Source of the DNA: Myroides odoratus DSM 2801
GTDB taxonomy: Bacteria; Bacteroidota; Bacteroidia; Flavobacteriales; Flavobacteriaceae
Length of the DNA stretch: 64,000 nucleotides
NCBI RefSeq assembly: GCF_000243275.1
Contig: NZ_CM001437.1
Location: 814,928 to 878,927, forward strand
Direction: 5' to 3'
Below are positions 1-8,894 of this stretch, one piece after another (position 1 is the first letter of the stretch; each line of letters opens with the position of its first letter). Below the pieces are notes generated by a model that was given only the letters and a program-made list of their open reading frames with translations, did no database searches and was not told the origin of the DNA. The translations under genes and the position numbers were made by a program.

Positions 1-265
1 TATCGTCAGAAACAATTACCTCTTTTGATTCAATGTAATAATTGATTTTATCCCGAATCAAATCAGGAATATTCTCCAATCCATTTCCAATCAACCCTTT
101 GTTTTGGCGATTGACCATTCGGTTTAATTCATAGAAGTAGGATTCGTATATTTCTTCAATGGTTGTATTAATCAGCAAGCGCGCATCCGTAGGCTTCACG
201 TTTCCTCGAATATCTGAGTTTGCAATTGTTAATACAGTTCGGTAAACTAAATCGATTAAATACAT
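1..265 (-). CDS. Phage structural-region protein, partial (C-terminus off the left edge)
   Basis: An open frame starts at the ATG read on the minus strand at 263-265 (MYLIDLVYRTVLTIANSDIR) and stays open to base 1, giving about 88 residues. It begins just after the terminator that follows the upstream gene, on the same strand and in line with the head genes. It is acidic and rich in helix-forming residues. I do not recognise the family. From its place downstream of capsid, a head-tail connector or other structural role is possible, but this is inference from position only. Confidence 0.6.
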   Translation of the reverse strand, partial: MYLIDLVYRTVLTIANSDIRGNVKPTDARLLINTTIEEIYESYFYELNRMVNRQNKGLIGNGLENIPDLIRDKINYYIESKEVIVSDD

Positions 266-281
266 AGTGATTTGAGTTAAA

Positions 282-307
282 AAAAGCACCCTTTCGAGTG
301 CTTTAGA
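282..307 (-). terminator. Rho-independent terminator after the 342-aa structural gene
   Basis: AAAGCAC and GTGCTTT arms (7 bp) close an 8-base loop. On the minus strand the stem is followed by a run of seven T. It lies directly after the stop of the 308-1336 gene and before the start of the next gene. Confidence 0.7.
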
Positions 308-1336
308 TTATTCTTTAAGTTTTTTCAAGATCCACTCTAAATCTCCTTTCACAGTAGGTCCAGGTTCTTTATTAAACTTTTCAATGTACTTCGCGGTAGC
401 TTCTTCCAAAGTCATTTCTACCTTTGCATCTTTATTAGAATCAACAACAGGAGGATTTAATTCATGAACACTACCTTTATTAGCAGCTTCTAAAGCGGCT
501 CTTAGTTCAGCAATTTCATCATCCTTTGCTTTAAGTTCTTTTTCAGAAATGGTATTGGTTGGAGCAGATGCAGTTTGAGTTTTTGGTTCATCACCAATTC
601 CAAGTTTTTGAGCAATGGTTTGCATAGTAATTAAAGCTTGGTCACTTCCGTTATTCAAGAAGTTTCCTAGTTTAATATTACCCGTTTCTCCAGCTGCTAA
701 TGTTAGAATTGATTGTTCTGTATCTCCCCATACAACCATAGTATGCCCCATATTGTTTTTAACAATACCTTGGATATACGCTTGTGCAGAAATGAATTGA
801 CTTTCATAATCAACCCCTGATAACTTGCCAATAATAAACTCAGGTTTTTCAAAAGCTAACTGCTTCAATTTTGCTTCAGCAACTTTAACTTCAAAATGCA
901 AAGCTTGAATGCCGAAAACAACCATTGCTTTTGATCTTGTTTCTAAATCACTAACGTGCTTAACAAGATCGATTGCTTTCTCTTTTAATTCGTAGCCTTT
1001 AAGTAATTTTTCGCTTTCAATGGTTTCGCTAGTAATTTCGTATTTTCTGCCAAACCAAGGGTGAGCCTTCAAGTACATTAATAGATTCGTGTTGCTATCA
1101 TCAACAGTTAATTCTGTTTTGTTAGTAGCCGAATTAAATTCAAACAAGGGAATTTCAGAAGGCTTAATGTCTTTATTCTTTCCTTCTACATCTTCTTTGT
1201 AAATTGAATTTTCACCAGGATAGTAATTGATAAACTTCTTTCCTGAACCAGGCTTATCAGCCATGATATTTATATAAGGTAAATCCCATGTTTGGGGTGT
1301 TCTACCTGTTGTAAGTACAAATACTATTTTTGCCAT
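308..1336 (-). CDS. Phage structural protein of unknown function (342 aa)
   Basis: Lies directly downstream of the major capsid gene and is probably a virion protein, judging by position. The N-terminal 240 residues look globular. Residues about 270-290 form a short charged coiled coil (KELKAKDDEIAELRAALEAA), followed by a low-complexity acidic stretch and a C-terminal segment ending in DLEWILKKLKE. No signal peptide or membrane segment is present. Hairpins on both sides suggest it forms its own transcript end. The family is not recognised; a minor capsid or head-decoration role is a guess. Confidence 0.75.
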   Translation of the reverse strand: MAKIVFVLTTGRTPQTWDLPYINIMADKPGSGKKFINYYPGENSIYKEDVEGKNKDIKPSEIPLFEFNSATNKTELTVDDSNTNLLMYLKAHPWFGRKYEITSETIESEKLLKGYELKEKAIDLVKHVSDLETRSKAMVVFGIQALHFEVKVAEAKLKQLAFEKPEFIIGKLSGVDYESQFISAQAYIQGIVKNNMGHTMVVWGDTEQSILTLAAGETGNIKLGNFLNNGSDQALITMQTIAQKLGIGDEPKTQTASAPTNTISEKELKAKDDEIAELRAALEAANKGSVHELNPPVVDSNKDAKVEMTLEEATAKYIEKFNKEPGPTVKGDLEWILKKLKE

Positions 1337-1354
1337 TTTATTTAGGGTAAAATA

Positions 1355-1380
1355 AGGCAGTAGAATAAACCACTGCCTTT
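1355..1380 (-). terminator. Hairpin after the major capsid gene
   Basis: AAGGCAGT pairs with ACTGCCTT around a 10-base loop, just past the capsid stop. The T tract on the minus strand is weak (ATTTTACCC), so it may be a partial terminator or an mRNA-stabilising hairpin rather than a complete stop. Confidence 0.55.
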
Positions 1381-1387
1381 ATTAATA

Positions 1388-2737
1388 TTAAGGATAAATC
1401 TCTTCGTTTCTTCCTACAAAGAAATTGTTTGCTCCAACAACTCGATTGGTAAATTCAGTAATCAATTCAACAGAAGAAGCATCTGGCTTAGCTTGAGTTC
1501 CAAAAACTCCCCAGCCTTTAGTCTTTCTTCTTCTATTCTCCATGCCATTAACTCTATATAAGATATCTAAGTACGGCACAGATTCAGTAGTTCCTCCTTG
1601 ATTAGTTGCAAATGTATTTCCAGAAGGAACACCCACAAACGCTACTGTTTGAGTTAATGGTTTAGCTGTAGGATCATCTAACAATGCCCAAGCACAGAAG
1701 TGAAATGTTACACCATCAATATGAATAGTTGTAAAGTCTAAATACAACGCCATATCTTTAGAGTTAGCAAAAGAACCATAGTTTGCCCCGTTTACAAACG
1801 CAGCATTCAATCCAGCAGCTAATTTTCTGATATATTTTAATTGATCGTGAGAACACCAAAAAGTAAATTCTCTACAAATACCTTGAACTTTAGCACGTTT
1901 TGCTAAGTTGGATAAATCATCATCCGAAGTAATGAAGTTGTTAGAAACATTTCCTCTATCTTCAATAGTAGGAACAACCCCATTCATACCCTGAGCGAAA
2001 CCACCTTGAGCAGATTCAGAGTTATCTAAGGATCTTTTGTTGAAGATAGCTGTCAACTCTTCTTTATTACCAAATAAAGTATTAAATCGCTCCATTTCAG
2101 CGTGCATCCAAATAGGTCCATTTGGTGTTTGAACCCAAGTAGCATGTGCTAAGTCTGAATCAGCAATCTCATAGTAATCTTTAATGATATGAGAATAGTT
2201 TTGGTAAAACTTAGGAGCCCATTTTTTTCCTTGTTCAAAACCTTTATCTCCCTTTAAGAATCGGCTTGAAAAGTCACAAAGAATGCTTACGGGATCAGTT
2301 GGCAATGCTCCTGCACCATCATTCAAAAGTTTACATACTTTAGGAGAAATGACTTCAGAAACAGTCGCTTGATATTCTTTATCTCCATCTTGGAATCGAA
2401 CAACATCATTTACACGCAATTGGTGGTCTTTAGGGAAAGTAGCAACTCCACTTGCGATAGTAACCCCATCAATTGTGTTCATTAATCGACTCATTTCTCC
2501 ATGCTGAACAAGGTCAGAAGCGTATGTTTTGTGAGTCCCTCCTGCGACAGCACGTAAGAAGCCTGTAATGTTTCCTTTTCCATTTGCAAAGTTTAATTCC
2601 TTCAATAAATCAGGTTGATAAACAGTTGCATAATCATACTTGGTCATAAAGTTTTCAGGTAACTTTCTCCAAGATGCATCTGGCTCAGTAATAACTGCTA
2701 AGCCACTTAAATTGGTATCTTTTAATTCAAAAGCCAT
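1388..2737 (-). CDS. Major capsid protein (putative)
   Basis: This 449-residue soluble protein starts MAFELKDTNL and has no signal peptide, membrane segment or low-complexity region, as expected for an HK97-type capsid shell protein. The call rests on gene order: terminase, portal, an acidic scaffold-like gene, then this gene, followed by its own hairpin. The portal and terminase sizes suggest the crAss-like lineage, where capsid proteins are around 490 residues. Two abundant folding helpers (GroES-like genes) are encoded by the same phage, and this is their natural client. I see no diagnostic motif by eye; a structure-based profile search would settle the call. Confidence 0.7.
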   Translation of the reverse strand: MAFELKDTNLSGLAVITEPDASWRKLPENFMTKYDYATVYQPDLLKELNFANGKGNITGFLRAVAGGTHKTYASDLVQHGEMSRLMNTIDGVTIASGVATFPKDHQLRVNDVVRFQDGDKEYQATVSEVISPKVCKLLNDGAGALPTDPVSILCDFSSRFLKGDKGFEQGKKWAPKFYQNYSHIIKDYYEIADSDLAHATWVQTPNGPIWMHAEMERFNTLFGNKEELTAIFNKRSLDNSESAQGGFAQGMNGVVPTIEDRGNVSNNFITSDDDLSNLAKRAKVQGICREFTFWCSHDQLKYIRKLAAGLNAAFVNGANYGSFANSKDMALYLDFTTIHIDGVTFHFCAWALLDDPTAKPLTQTVAFVGVPSGNTFATNQGGTTESVPYLDILYRVNGMENRRRKTKGWGVFGTQAKPDASSVELITEFTNRVVGANNFFVGRNEEIYP

Positions 2738-2748
2738 TTTATAATAAA

Positions 2749-3780
2749 TTAAATTTCATTAATTCCTACTATTTTAATTCCTGGCTTTTCTTGACTTGAC
2801 AAATTATTTGATTGAGTTTGGTAGTTAACGTTACCACGTTGTTTCATTACTTCTTCGATTGCTTCAGCTCTTGCTTTGTGAACTAAAGAAGAAATTACTG
2901 TTTCTCTGTTTTTTGGATTTAACCAAAAAGCATCCTCAGCGAACTGCTTATGATTAAAACCTTGTTCACTTTGGTAATTATCTTGAACATACTTCCCTAA
3001 ATCAGAAACTATTGACACAGCACTGCTCCTGTCGTTATCTGAATAGTTATAGTCATAGTTCAATTCTTTTTGCTCTCCGTTTTCATCAATCACAACTTTA
3101 AATGAAGTCGCTGTAACACTGTTCACAGCTTCTTGGACCATTTGGTTATGTTTGACTAAACTTTGTTGAGCAATTTCAAAATCAGACTTTTTCATAAATG
3201 TGCCGTTGGCCAATTGCACATAGTCATCTTGATTTGTATTTTGGTTCTGCGGAACTTCTGGTTTAGGTAATGGTTGTTTGAATTTGGCTTGTTCTTCTAA
3301 ACGTGCATCTTTAATCGATTTGCCGTATTTGGCTAACTCAATTAAATCGTTTGTAGTCAAACTATCCATATCCTCGATACCTAGTTTACTTTGTAGATAA
3401 TCGTTGATTTGGTCATTGTCCAACTTCATTCCTGTTTCTTTAAGAACTTGCGCTCTCGCAAATTCAATAGGTGAAACTTCATCTAAATTGGTGTGTAATT
3501 TTTCGTAATCAGAACGTGAACGACCTGTTTCTCTTGTATATTTATAAAAAGCTTTATCTGCTTCACTCATTACATCTTCCCAAGGATTAACTTCTTTCGT
3601 TTCAATTACCTTTTCGGGTTCTTTAAACAAGTCCTCAATAGAATTTACTTCTCGTCCTTTTTCCTTAAAGTAATTCAAAACAGTTGTTTCGTCAACTACA
3701 TTGGTTGCTGTAGTTTCTTCTCCTGCTGGTGGTGTTCCATTTACATCAGGTAAATCTTTTGTATTATTTTCTTCTTCCAT
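2749..3780 (-). CDS. Scaffold-like phage head protein (putative)
   Basis: 343 residues, strongly acidic at the N-terminus (MEEENNTKDLPDVNGTPPAG), Gln/Asn/Lys-rich in the middle, with predicted long helices and no hydrophobic segments. It lies between portal and capsid and stops 11 bases before the capsid start. Acidic, helical, low-complexity proteins in this slot are usually internal scaffolds that guide procapsid assembly. It has its own promoter-like TATCTTTG box upstream, so scaffold and capsid may be expressed at a higher level than portal and terminase. Function is inferred from position and composition, not from a recognised domain. Confidence 0.65.
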   Translation of the reverse strand: MEEENNTKDLPDVNGTPPAGEETTATNVVDETTVLNYFKEKGREVNSIEDLFKEPEKVIETKEVNPWEDVMSEADKAFYKYTRETGRSRSDYEKLHTNLDEVSPIEFARAQVLKETGMKLDNDQINDYLQSKLGIEDMDSLTTNDLIELAKYGKSIKDARLEEQAKFKQPLPKPEVPQNQNTNQDDYVQLANGTFMKKSDFEIAQQSLVKHNQMVQEAVNSVTATSFKVVIDENGEQKELNYDYNYSDNDRSSAVSIVSDLGKYVQDNYQSEQGFNHKQFAEDAFWLNPKNRETVISSLVHKARAEAIEEVMKQRGNVNYQTQSNNLSSQEKPGIKIVGINEI

Positions 3781-3790
3781 AGCAATTTTA

Positions 3791-3871
3791 ATAATAGATT
3801 TTTCCTATCGTTAGACTCAAAGATAATAAATAAAATCTATTATAAATGAAACTTTGATAAATTTTATTTAT
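3791..3871 (-). promoter_or_regulatory. Promoter and overlapping inverted repeats between portal and scaffold genes
   Basis: Read on the minus strand, TATCTTTG at 3818-3825 matches the Bacteroidota -7 box TAnnTTTG, about 38 bases before the scaffold start. I see no clear -33 TTTG. A 12-bp perfect inverted repeat (ATAATAGATTTT at 3791-3802, AAAATCTATTAT at 3832-3843) brackets the box. A second pair (ATAAATAAAAT near 3826, ATTTTATTTAT near 3860) overlaps the first, so the two RNA hairpins cannot form together. Confidence 0.5.
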
Positions 3872-3879
3872 AGTGATTT

Positions 3880-6267
3880 TTATTCCTCAAGCCAGCCATT
3901 TGTTTCAAAATCAATAGGCGCTAGATTATTTTTTCGTTGATTGGCGATTTCGCTTTGTTGCGTTGCTTGTATTCTAGTTCGTTCATCTTTTTTAGATTCT
4001 TTGTAAGCTTCCAAACTTTCTTTTCCCTTAGCAGCAATTTGAGCTAAATACACTTCTTGTTGAAACTTTTCATCTTCTTTTGGTTTGTTAATCTGATTCA
4101 AAGCTTGTTGTTTCATTAAATCAATTTGAGCCATTTCAGAAGCGAACTGCAAATCGATTTGTTTTTTGAACTGATAAGCTTCTGTATCTGCTTGAACTTT
4201 TGCTTGAGCGGCCATTGCATCATTTTGAGATTTAACTTGAAGCATACGCTCATTTTCTTCTGCTCTCATTTGCATATTCTTTCTTCTTCGGTAAGCCAAG
4301 TATTGTTTTGCTAGTTTAGGATTGGTCTTGAAAATATTCATAGCTTCTGATTTTTCTTCAACTGATATAGATCCTTCTTTTAAAGCTATGTTCATATCTT
4401 CTCTAAACTCTTGCATCGCTTCCATAGCTGGTACAATATTGAAAGTAAATCCGAACTCGTGAAGATGTCTATTTTTCAATACTGATAAGTGATCGTTGAA
4501 ATGCTTTGATATTACATTGTCATACAACTTTCTAATACTTGAAGCTTCAGAGTAATTGTAAATAGATTGGATGCGTGTTGATATCAATTCGCTTAGTTTT
4601 AAACGGAATCTAACCCAAGTATCAACGATATCTTTTGTTGCGCGATTACCTGCCAACCTGTTCATCTCAGAAACACCAACTAGAGCATTTGCGTCAATGG
4701 ATCCATCAACAGCCGGATTAATACCAGTATTTTCTCTGATCAAATTGTAGTCATTTGCCCAACTATTTAATAAAGTTGTAATTTGATTGCCTTGCCCAGC
4801 TGGTTTTACGTTTACAGCCCCAGTGTCTTTAATCCCATATTCTCCAGCATCAATTCTCTTTCTAAGTACAATACTTTTAGTTTCGAATAAATCAAATGCT
4901 TCTTGCCAAGCGGCTCTTTTAGTCCCTCCTTCACTTGGCAAATTAGCTAACGCATCTAAATCAATTTCGATTACATCCGATCTCAACTCATTTAATAATT
5001 GCTTAATTTTTAAAGCTGTAAGCTGCATTCCATCAGCAATAACTTCTATCTCATCAGTAAACGCATATAGTACATTATTTCTAATATCTAAAGCGTGAGT
5101 TAAGAATGGAGACATCGCTTTGTTCATTACATCATCGTATAGATTCTCACATTCTTTCCACTCATATAAGTAGTCTGAACCAATAACGTAATTCCCTTCA
5201 AACCAAGTGTCAAATGTTTTTTCTAAAACGCCTGTATCAATATGGTCAGGAGCTATAAAATCATCATTACGCTTTGATAATTTTACAACTTCACCTTGTC
5301 TTTTTTTCTGTTTGTATTTGATGGTTTTTACCGTTTTCCAAGCGAAACGAAGTACGTCAACTTTATGGCCTTGCAACTTATCGTAGTTTTCTGCAGGAGT
5401 TAATCCTTGGCTCCAAGTATATCCGTATCCAAGTGCGATTTTTCTTGCTTGTTCAAGTCCTAATCCACTTTCACGAATCAAGTCTGAAACAGTTATTGTA
5501 TCAACAACTCCCTCATAAAACTTATCATCGAAATTATTTTTCTTGACAAAGGAGTGCACGTAGTTTTCGGGGTCCACATAAGCTACTTTTACACCATCAC
5601 TTTTATCAGTATAAACGCGAGTAACCATTATTCCGCAATTGACTAAATCAGCACGGAGTTGAGCGTCCAATTCCAGCCAATCATTCGTTTTCAAAATCCA
5701 ATCGATAAGGAGTTCTTCAGCAATCTCAATCTTTGGGCGATCTTTAATCGCGATAAACAATTCAAGCTCTTCTTCGTCTTCAGGGACGAATGAATTAGGC
5801 ATTAGATTAATACCAAGCTCTTTTAAAGTATTGTTTAGCATTAATTTACTCACCATACACTTACGGTAATTGTCCATCTTTTCCTCATTCATTTTGACTG
5901 TTATTTTATCAGTCGAACGAATATCAAGCGAATAATTTTCTGGACTCATTCCGTTTATTACAATGTTGCAAAATTTACGTGCGATGTTGATATATCGGAA
6001 GTCAATATTCAAATACTTCAAGCTGTTTTTATTACTAGCAATAAGATTTTTAAATTGATTTACATCTTTCTCGCCACGGACAAACTTTCGCTTATTTATA
6101 ATGTAATCTCGTCTAGTATTGAAAGCACAAGAACCGCTGCCTATTACACCACCACCAAACCATTGGCTAGCTATAAATCGAGCGATATTAAGTCCGTACT
6201 CTTTATCTTTCTTTTGCTCAAATGGAACAAAAGGATCTATTGGTTTTAAATTGTTGTCTTGTTTCAT
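3880..6267 (-). CDS. Phage portal protein (putative)
   Basis: 795 residues, encoded directly after the terminase, with which it overlaps by the four bases ATGA, so translation is probably coupled. It would form the dodecameric ring at one capsid vertex through which DNA passes. The main body (about 1-640) has no membrane segment; residues about 650-785 are a long Gln, Lys and Ala-rich helical region like the C-terminal barrel or tail of large portals. At about 800 residues it is much larger than the 400-550 residue portals of most siphophages and matches the size seen in crAss-like phages. The call rests on size, neighbour order and composition; no short motif proves it. Confidence 0.75.
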   Translation of the reverse strand: MKQDNNLKPIDPFVPFEQKKDKEYGLNIARFIASQWFGGGVIGSGSCAFNTRRDYIINKRKFVRGEKDVNQFKNLIASNKNSLKYLNIDFRYINIARKFCNIVINGMSPENYSLDIRSTDKITVKMNEEKMDNYRKCMVSKLMLNNTLKELGINLMPNSFVPEDEEELELFIAIKDRPKIEIAEELLIDWILKTNDWLELDAQLRADLVNCGIMVTRVYTDKSDGVKVAYVDPENYVHSFVKKNNFDDKFYEGVVDTITVSDLIRESGLGLEQARKIALGYGYTWSQGLTPAENYDKLQGHKVDVLRFAWKTVKTIKYKQKKRQGEVVKLSKRNDDFIAPDHIDTGVLEKTFDTWFEGNYVIGSDYLYEWKECENLYDDVMNKAMSPFLTHALDIRNNVLYAFTDEIEVIADGMQLTALKIKQLLNELRSDVIEIDLDALANLPSEGGTKRAAWQEAFDLFETKSIVLRKRIDAGEYGIKDTGAVNVKPAGQGNQITTLLNSWANDYNLIRENTGINPAVDGSIDANALVGVSEMNRLAGNRATKDIVDTWVRFRLKLSELISTRIQSIYNYSEASSIRKLYDNVISKHFNDHLSVLKNRHLHEFGFTFNIVPAMEAMQEFREDMNIALKEGSISVEEKSEAMNIFKTNPKLAKQYLAYRRRKNMQMRAEENERMLQVKSQNDAMAAQAKVQADTEAYQFKKQIDLQFASEMAQIDLMKQQALNQINKPKEDEKFQQEVYLAQIAAKGKESLEAYKESKKDERTRIQATQQSEIANQRKNNLAPIDFETNGWLEE

Positions 6268-8489
6268 ATCGCTTTAGAAATGTATCCAGTGTTATCGTAT
6301 GTTTGAAATGGGTTTATATCGAGTGGTTTTTCGGGCTCTTCTTCTTTTATTACTCTTCTATTTCCAATTATTGATAAAGAAGAAGAAATGTAGGCATCGA
6401 ATCGAGTTCTGTTATCAGGATCGGTTTCTTTCCATTGTGTAAGAGTTCTATTAAACGGCATATTTCCCATTTCCCCTATAGGTCTGTTATTGGTTGTTCT
6501 GGCGACTCCGATACTATCCTCTATGTAAGATAGTATCACATAAAACTGGGTATCTCTTATTTTTGAACCTTGAGGGTTTACTCCTCCAAATTCCTTCTCT
6601 TGCTCGCTTAATTCTTTCCACAATTTTTTATGAGGGTCGTTTAAAATAAACCAGCGATATTTCCTTTCAACCAAATACCTAAGAAAGTTTTCATTAGCAG
6701 CTTCAGGAAGTATAGGAACTCCCCAATAAACCATAGCCATAATAACATCCTCAAAAAACAATTCTACTTTCTTTGGCCGGAATAAATACTCCATTATAAA
6801 GGTATTGTTGGGGAAATATGGATTGTCTTTAGTATGTAAGTGCATTGCGCCATCTGAACCTCTACCATCAACAGTTTTACTTCTATTGAATGGGTCAACT
6901 CCAATACATCCTAAATGCTCATTAGCCGGAGCAAAAGCGGAAATACCATGTTTGCTTCTTTGTATTTTTTTATTTCTAATATCAGCAGGAGGATGACAAC
7001 CGTTTAAAACCCAGAATCTACCATTTATAGGATCAGGAGTCCAAATAACTTCACCATCTTTTATTCCGTTTTTCCAGCTTAAATTACCTCGTTCAATAGC
7101 ATCATTTCCATTTTCATTATCACCTAATTCTTCTTCATTATGTTCGATTTGTTCAGTAAGATGGACAACATTAAACGCGCAATCACTACTTTCATCTCGG
7201 AAAGCATCCGCAGGAGTATCAGGAAATTGACGTTTAAATTCATATTCTTTTTCAGGATCTCCTTTTAATGATTCTACTTCTTGCTTTAGAAAAGTATCAG
7301 CGCCAATTGAAACCTTTTTTCCAAGGTCGTTTGTGATTGGCTCTTTTGGATCTTCAACGATACTAAATCCGTACTCATCAAAGAAACCCTCTAAACAGTA
7401 TTTAGCAGCAATGAATATTCGATACAGTCCTGACTTGGTTTGCCCGTTCTTGTTTCGGTTCGCTATATTGCTGTCATCCCAAATTTTCTTGAATCCTGCA
7501 CCACCTTTTTTCATTGCGTTTACAGTAGAAACAACCATTGACTTACCAACGATATTACTACCTAAACGGTGGGCGGTTTTTACAATTTGCCAATATTCAT
7601 CAAATGGTACTTCTTTAGGGTATTTTCCTGATTCATCCAGAAGTGAACGGAATATTTCCTCACCATCCATCGCGTTCATTTCGGTATTATGCCAGGAGAT
7701 AGAAGTGTCAAGTCCTTGGCCTTCCTCTACTGTTTCGCCTTGTTTTCGCTTTTTGGTTTGCTCAGTAAATACAAGTTCAGTCTTTGGGGTATTGGTACCA
7801 TCTGTTTCGGGTTTAAAGAAAGGAGGGTATCGTTTAAAGGCACGAACTAAACGATTGAATATCTTTTTAGCATCATTACCTTTCTTTGATATCATTCCAA
7901 GAATTTTATTTTCATGGATAGAACCACTTTCAAGCATTTCGTTATTACCTAGTGCAGAGGCTCCGAAACGTCTGTTCTTTACATACTGCATTCCATAGCA
8001 GCGTTCATCAGCTTTACAAGCTTCCCAAAAGATCATTAATTCATTTTGGATGATACGAAGCTTTGGATAGTCTGACCCCTCACGGAACCATTGTAAGAAA
8101 TGCCAATAGGTACCAGTCATATAAACTGGTTTACCATTTAAGTAAATCCAAATACCCTCATCACGATACTTGAATTGTCTTTCTACAAATTCAGAAAACT
8201 TTGCATCCCAGCAATTCTCAGCATTCATTCCTTTGGGCAATTCTTCTCTTACCCATTTTTGAAGCTTTTGAGGTTTATCGAAATTGATTATTTCTTTTTT
8301 ATCGGGTATTTGAGGTAACCCAATTGGAATGCCGTAAACGTCATATATTTCGCCTAGTGTACCATCTTTAGAGATAATGACGATATTTAAAATAGGGTTG
8401 TATCCGTATTCCCAAGACTTTGTTTTGTTCTTGGCAATTCGGAGTTTTTCATCAACTCTATCTTCAATCTTAGTACCTAAGTAATACAT
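6264..8489 (-). CDS. Terminase large subunit (TerL)
   Basis: The DNA-packaging motor: an N-terminal ATPase and C-terminal RNase H-like nuclease. Around residues 172-180 the sequence NRRFGASAL occupies the Walker A slot but lacks the usual lysine after the glycine. LLDE at 283-286 fits Walker B plus catalytic Glu. The linker QFPDTPADAF (421-430) is the typical inter-domain signature. Nuclease acidic residues appear as D532 (GVDPFN), E596 (LPEAAN) and D698 (RFDAYISSS). At 741 residues it is long for the family and similar to crAss-like TerL. It overlaps portal by four bases. The deviant Walker A is worth noting; related large terminases also depart from the canonical P-loop. Confidence 0.9.
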   Translation of the reverse strand: MYYLGTKIEDRVDEKLRIAKNKTKSWEYGYNPILNIVIISKDGTLGEIYDVYGIPIGLPQIPDKKEIINFDKPQKLQKWVREELPKGMNAENCWDAKFSEFVERQFKYRDEGIWIYLNGKPVYMTGTYWHFLQWFREGSDYPKLRIIQNELMIFWEACKADERCYGMQYVKNRRFGASALGNNEMLESGSIHENKILGMISKKGNDAKKIFNRLVRAFKRYPPFFKPETDGTNTPKTELVFTEQTKKRKQGETVEEGQGLDTSISWHNTEMNAMDGEEIFRSLLDESGKYPKEVPFDEYWQIVKTAHRLGSNIVGKSMVVSTVNAMKKGGAGFKKIWDDSNIANRNKNGQTKSGLYRIFIAAKYCLEGFFDEYGFSIVEDPKEPITNDLGKKVSIGADTFLKQEVESLKGDPEKEYEFKRQFPDTPADAFRDESSDCAFNVVHLTEQIEHNEEELGDNENGNDAIERGNLSWKNGIKDGEVIWTPDPINGRFWVLNGCHPPADIRNKKIQRSKHGISAFAPANEHLGCIGVDPFNRSKTVDGRGSDGAMHLHTKDNPYFPNNTFIMEYLFRPKKVELFFEDVIMAMVYWGVPILPEAANENFLRYLVERKYRWFILNDPHKKLWKELSEQEKEFGGVNPQGSKIRDTQFYVILSYIEDSIGVARTTNNRPIGEMGNMPFNRTLTQWKETDPDNRTRFDAYISSSLSIIGNRRVIKEEEPEKPLDINPFQTYDNTGYISKAI

Positions 8490-8507
8490 TCCTATTTAAG
8501 TATTTAA

Positions 8508-8534
8508 ACTTCAATAGGCTTTTTGTTTTGACAG
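8508..8534 (-). repeat. Repeated intergenic element, copy 1
   Basis: Read on the minus strand, CTGTCAAAACAAAAAGCCT follows directly on the stop codon of the 119-aa gene and precedes terminase. An almost identical stretch lies at 10551-10577, in the same position relative to a stop codon. Confidence 0.55.
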
Positions 8535-8894
8535 TTATTTCTTAGTGTGTCTTTTTAAAGGGTTTTTATTGGCTGGTGAGGATTTTACTTCATCTTCATT
8601 TTCTACAACATCCCAAAACGTAGGATCGTGTAATTCTCTTTCTAATTCATTAATCTTCCCAAGTATTCCATCTGCTCTATCTAAAGCAGCATCTCGTACA
8701 CCTAAGAAAGAATACAATTGTTGCTCTGCAGTTTTTATTATATCGCCGTCTTTATCTGTAATATCAGAGAAAGTGGGAAGTGGTTTAGACACTGCATCAA
8801 AAGTATCATCTACTAATTTTTGATACTTCTCAATAAGTGTAGGAATTTCTTTTTTTCGTTTCTCTTGTAATTTTCCGTTATCCATATTATCCAA
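8535..8894 (-). CDS. Small phage protein preceding terminase (119 aa), unknown
   Basis: A charged, helical protein; residues about 15-95 predict a helical hairpin or coiled coil, followed by a basic tail ending in NPLKRHTKK. It precedes the large terminase, where small terminase subunits often lie, and its length fits a small subunit, but I see no helix-turn-helix. The start at 8894 overlaps the end of the upstream gene by eight bases; the second ATG at 8885 (MDNGKLQEKR) is an alternative without overlap. A TerS role is possible but unproven. Confidence 0.65.
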   Translation of the reverse strand: MDNMDNGKLQEKRKKEIPTLIEKYQKLVDDTFDAVSKPLPTFSDITDKDGDIIKTAEQQLYSFLGVRDAALDRADGILGKINELERELHDPTFWDVVENEDEVKSSPANKNPLKRHTKK

